Made by a program: the position numbers and the translations under genes
The notes under the pieces: generated by a model
The model's input: only the letters and a program-made list of their open reading frames with translations
Told to the model about the DNA's origin: nothing
The model's database searches: none
DNA from: Owenia fusiformis
Lineage: Eukaryota > Annelida > Polychaeta > Sabellida > Oweniidae
Direction of reading: 5' to 3'
Length of the DNA: 64,000 nt
Assembly (NCBI GenBank): GCA_903813345.2
Contig: CAIIXF020000006.1
Span: 804,001-868,000 of the forward strand
In this document: positions 63,147-64,000 of the stretch, in pieces
How positions within the stretch are numbered: position 1 is the first letter of the stretch
Layout: each line of letters begins with the position of its first letter

Positions 63147-64000
63147 GACAGGTGGCGGTAAACCCCTCTTTTAGCCCCCCTACAAAACAAGTATATATTG
63201 ACATGGAATTGAAGAGGAAGTATGACTCATTACTTAAAATGTGATTTCTGAGAGTTTTGACATTTGACCTTGACACTAGGGTGGTTTAAAGGTCAACTTG
63301 AGAGTTGCTATTTTTGTCAAAATTTTACTGTTTCTAATCCAAGAAATGAAAGCAATTGGCTTTATATTGATTGTGACTGATAATAAGACATGTGAATGGA
63401 AATAAAAATATTTTTAATGAATTATCACGGGCAATTACCTGAAATCTTGAGAATAAATGCCGATATGGGCATTTTTAGGGGGACTAAATTTTCTTGTTTC
63501 AAAAATGAATGTACTTGTTGCCTTTTGAGACTCTAACAGTATCCTAAGCATGTTTCAAGAGTTGGGATGTGATTATTATTATTTTAAATGCCCATGGGCA
63601 ATTAGGATAAAATGACTGCAATTAAATGCTCACAAGGGCACTTCAAAAATAATGGATTTTCTTCATTCAATTGCTTCTCGCCAGTTTTCCATATTTCCAT
63701 GTTTGCCATATTCTAAATAGTTATAGGGTCACTTTTACTAAATGCCCATTGGCATTTGGCGTTTTATCTGGCGGAAGATCGTTTGTGACATGTTTGTTCC
63801 TATTGTGCTTTTTAAACAACTCTCATTTGGGTGAGTCAAGCTAATAAACAATAGCAAAGTATTACTTAACTTTAAAAGGCAATGGCTAGGGTGAATATTC
63901 CTCATTTTTAAAACGTTATTCTTGTATTCTTGAATGTAATAAGTAAAGGAAGTGAAAAAAACTGTATCACATGAAATAAATAGTAGTAATTGGTTTCATT
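63147..64000. other. Downstream spacer of segment copy 2, cut by the window end
   Basis: Matches 51241-52093 with rare changes. Nothing coding is seen. Confidence 0.5.

Larger units (their letters stand above)
41377..64000. repeat. Tandem segmental duplication, period about 12 kb
   Basis: 41377-53358 and 53359 to the window end are the same sequence in the same orientation, beginning TTTACTCTCCTCTACAATCG. The first offset is 11982 bp and drops later because copy 2 lacks one 99-bp unit. Copies are almost identical over introns, exons and repeats. Copy 2 runs off the window at the point matching about 52093 of copy 1. The first 300 bp of copy 1 lack at least six single bases that copy 2 has, while later sequence hardly differs. 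Confidence 0.92.

Overview
This is eukaryotic, AT-rich nuclear DNA. Genes are split by GT-AG introns, introns are packed with small transposon relics and minisatellites, and no bacterial operon signals are seen. Protein families (NSP-type SH2 adaptor, hamartin, a fibrinogen-domain membrane protein, an LRR receptor) indicate a bilaterian animal. The many ACATGTA/TACATGT words and the repeat content make a marine invertebrate, perhaps a bivalve mollusc, my best guess; that is an inference.

Left part (1-14631, + strand): a six-exon homologue of BCAR3/SH2D3 (NSP family), whose exon phases chain to about 818 codons. It has an N-terminal SAM domain, then SH2, a tyrosine/proline-rich linker and the Cas-binding GEF-like domain. 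Its 10 kb second intron holds a complete opposite-strand three-exon gene (8440-10512) for a type II membrane protein with a coiled-coil stalk and a C-terminal fibrinogen-related domain.

Middle (18.9-40.9 kb, - strand): 21 exons of TSC1 (hamartin) chain in phase from 40892 to a stop at 19233; only the first coding exon is missing. One intron holds an intronless same-strand gene for a patatin-like phospholipase with an EF-hand pair and a likely N-myristoylation site. Other introns hold a 27-bp and a 97-bp tandem array, a 1.45-kb direct repeat that looks like a collapsed LTR element, and a Tc1/mariner-type relic with long inverted ends.

Right part (41.38-64 kb): two tandem copies of a roughly 12-kb segment. 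Each has a 36-37-unit, 99-bp minisatellite running straight into the main exon of an LRR receptor (LRRs, Ser/Thr heptad stalk, one TM helix, tail with four YxxI/L/V motifs), then a 155-bp tandem array interrupted by a hAT-type MITE with 8-bp target duplications. The second receptor copy is intact; the first has a 14-bp deletion that cuts off stalk, TM and tail. The 99-bp unit appears to be an amplified intron/exon junction of the receptor gene itself.

Possible common theme (inference): two membrane proteins with phosphotyrosine-type tails lie in one neighbourhood with an SH2 adaptor that itself carries Crk-type YDxP motifs. All gene models come from reading splice sites and phases by eye; no transcript data were available.
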